Shown: one piece after another, positions 15,531-16,153 of the stretch
How the letters are laid out: every line of letters starts with the position of its first letter
Position numbering within the stretch: position 1 is the stretch's first letter
Source of the DNA: Rhodoferax sp.
Lineage (GTDB): Bacteria > Pseudomonadota > Gammaproteobacteria > Burkholderiales > Burkholderiaceae_C
Length of the DNA stretch: 16,153 nucleotides
Reading direction: 5' to 3'
Assembly (NCBI GenBank): GCA_029865675.1
Contig: JARXAU010000240.1
Location: 1 to 16,153, forward strand
Position numbers and translations under genes: made by a program
Notes under the pieces: generated by a model
What the model was told of the DNA's origin: nothing
Seen by the model: only the letters and a program-made list of their open reading frames with translations
The model's database searches: none

Positions 15531-15574
15531 CTTTCATGGAGGCGCGCAGCGCCGCCCACCCTGAAAGTTCTTTC
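15528..15574 (+). repeat. 47-nt hairpin element, copy 2, starting on the livG stop codon
   Basis: The element begins TGACTTTCATGG, where TGA is the livG stop, and ends TGAAAGTTCTTTC. The outer arms ACTTTCA (15530-15536) and TGAAAGT (15562-15568) enclose an inner stem GGCGC/GCGCC (15541-15545/15549-15553). It matches the copy after smpB at 37 of 47 positions without gaps and has the same orientation relative to its gene. It occupies most of the 66-nt livG-livF gap and ends 22 nt before the livF ATG. Lacking a T-run, it more likely affects mRNA processing or stability than termination. Confidence 0.8.
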
Positions 15575-15596
15575 ACCTTTATTTCCAGGACAGCAC

Positions 15597-16153
15597 ATGA
15601 CCCGCACTATTTTGCTCAAAGTATCCAGCCTCAAGGTCTCCTATGGCGGCATCCAGGCCGTCAAGGGGGTTGATTTTGAGGTGGCCGAAGGCGAGTTGGT
15701 CTCGCTCATTGGCTCTAATGGTGCGGGCAAGACCACCACCATGAAGGCCATCACCGGCACCTTGCCGATCAACGGCGGTGATATTGAGTACCTGGGAAAA
15801 AGCATCAAGGGCCAAGGCCCCTGGGACTTGGTCAAGCAGGGCCTGGCCATGGTTCCCGAAGGTCGCGGCGTATTTACCCGCATGACCATCATCGAAAACC
15901 TGCAAATGGGCGCCTACATCCGCGATGACAAAGCAGGCATTGAAGCCGACATCGACAAAATGTTTGCCATCTTTCCCCGCCTCAAAGAGCGGCGCGACCA
16001 GTTGGCCGGCACCATGTCGGGTGGCGAGCAGCAAATGCTGGCCATGGGCCGTGCGCTCATGAGCCGCCCCAAGGTTTTGTTGATGGACGAGCCGTCCATG
16101 GGCTTGTCGCCCATCATGGTCGACAAGATTTTTGAAGTGGTGCAGGACGTGTT
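15597..16153 (+). CDS. livF: Branched-chain amino acid ABC transporter ATP-binding protein LivF, 5' part
   Basis: LivF is the partner ATPase of LivG. The first 185 residues are visible and the frame runs off the window end. Walker A GSNGAGKTT (39-47), VPEGRGVF (86-93), the ABC signature MSGGEQQMLAMGRALMSRP (140-158), and Walker B VLLMDEPSMGLSP (160-172) are present. The VPEGRGVF stretch and the SMGLSP end of Walker B are typical of LivF rather than LivG. The ATG has AGGA (15587-15590) 6 nt upstream. It follows livG across the hairpin element. Only about the last fifth of the protein, including the H-loop, is outside the window. Confidence 0.95.
   Translation, partial: MTRTILLKVSSLKVSYGGIQAVKGVDFEVAEGELVSLIGSNGAGKTTTMKAITGTLPINGGDIEYLGKSIKGQGPWDLVKQGLAMVPEGRGVFTRMTIIENLQMGAYIRDDKAGIEADIDKMFAIFPRLKERRDQLAGTMSGGEQQMLAMGRALMSRPKVLLMDEPSMGLSPIMVDKIFEVVQDV

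Overview
The window looks like a piece of chromosome from a betaproteobacterium of the order Burkholderiales, most probably family Comamonadaceae (Rhodoferax/Polaromonas/Acidovorax-like). This rests on protein wording, high GC with mixed third positions, and gene order (rimP-nusA-infB-rbfA-truB-typA, and smpB divergent from ratA-rnfH). I recognise the families from their sequences; no database search was run. The content is almost entirely conserved housekeeping genes plus one amino-acid ABC transporter. I see no phage, plasmid, transposase, CRISPR or defence genes and no tRNA or rRNA.

Layout. Positions 1-1233 (minus strand) hold fabI (enoyl-ACP reductase, fatty acid synthesis) followed by the start of thiD (thiamine pyrimidine kinase, cut by the window edge). 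Positions 1340-9820 (plus strand) hold a translation and ribosome-assembly cluster: rimP, nusA, infB, rbfA, truB and typA/bipA. It is preceded by a promoter-like box and a strong terminator-shaped hairpin. Positions 9953-11050 hold a lone 3-hydroxyisobutyryl-CoA hydrolase-type gene. smpB (minus) converges on it and diverges from ratA-rnfH (plus). Positions 12696-16153 hold a branched-chain amino acid ABC transporter, livH-livM-livG-livF. livF is cut by the window edge and no substrate-binding protein gene is present.

How the genes work together. RimP and RbfA mature the 30S subunit, TruB modifies tRNA, IF-2 starts translation, NusA couples transcription to translation, BipA is a ribosome-associated GTPase, and SmpB rescues stalled ribosomes with tmRNA. 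The hydrolase belongs to a family that acts in valine breakdown, and the liv genes would import branched-chain amino acids, so a metabolic link is possible but unproven.

The most interesting signals are non-coding. (1) Two 47-nt hairpin elements, 37/47 identical without gaps, each start exactly on a stop codon (smpB and livG) in the same orientation relative to the gene, with a compensatory base-pair change in the inner stem. (2) A recurring layout of a TANANT box, 14-15 nt, then a hairpin with a T-run occurs upstream of rimP, of the hydrolase gene and of livH. (3) A GC-rich insert with a G8 tract lies between infB and rbfA, and its hairpin reaches the rbfA ribosome binding site. (4) The smpB/ratA start codons are divergent and lack Shine-Dalgarno sequences.
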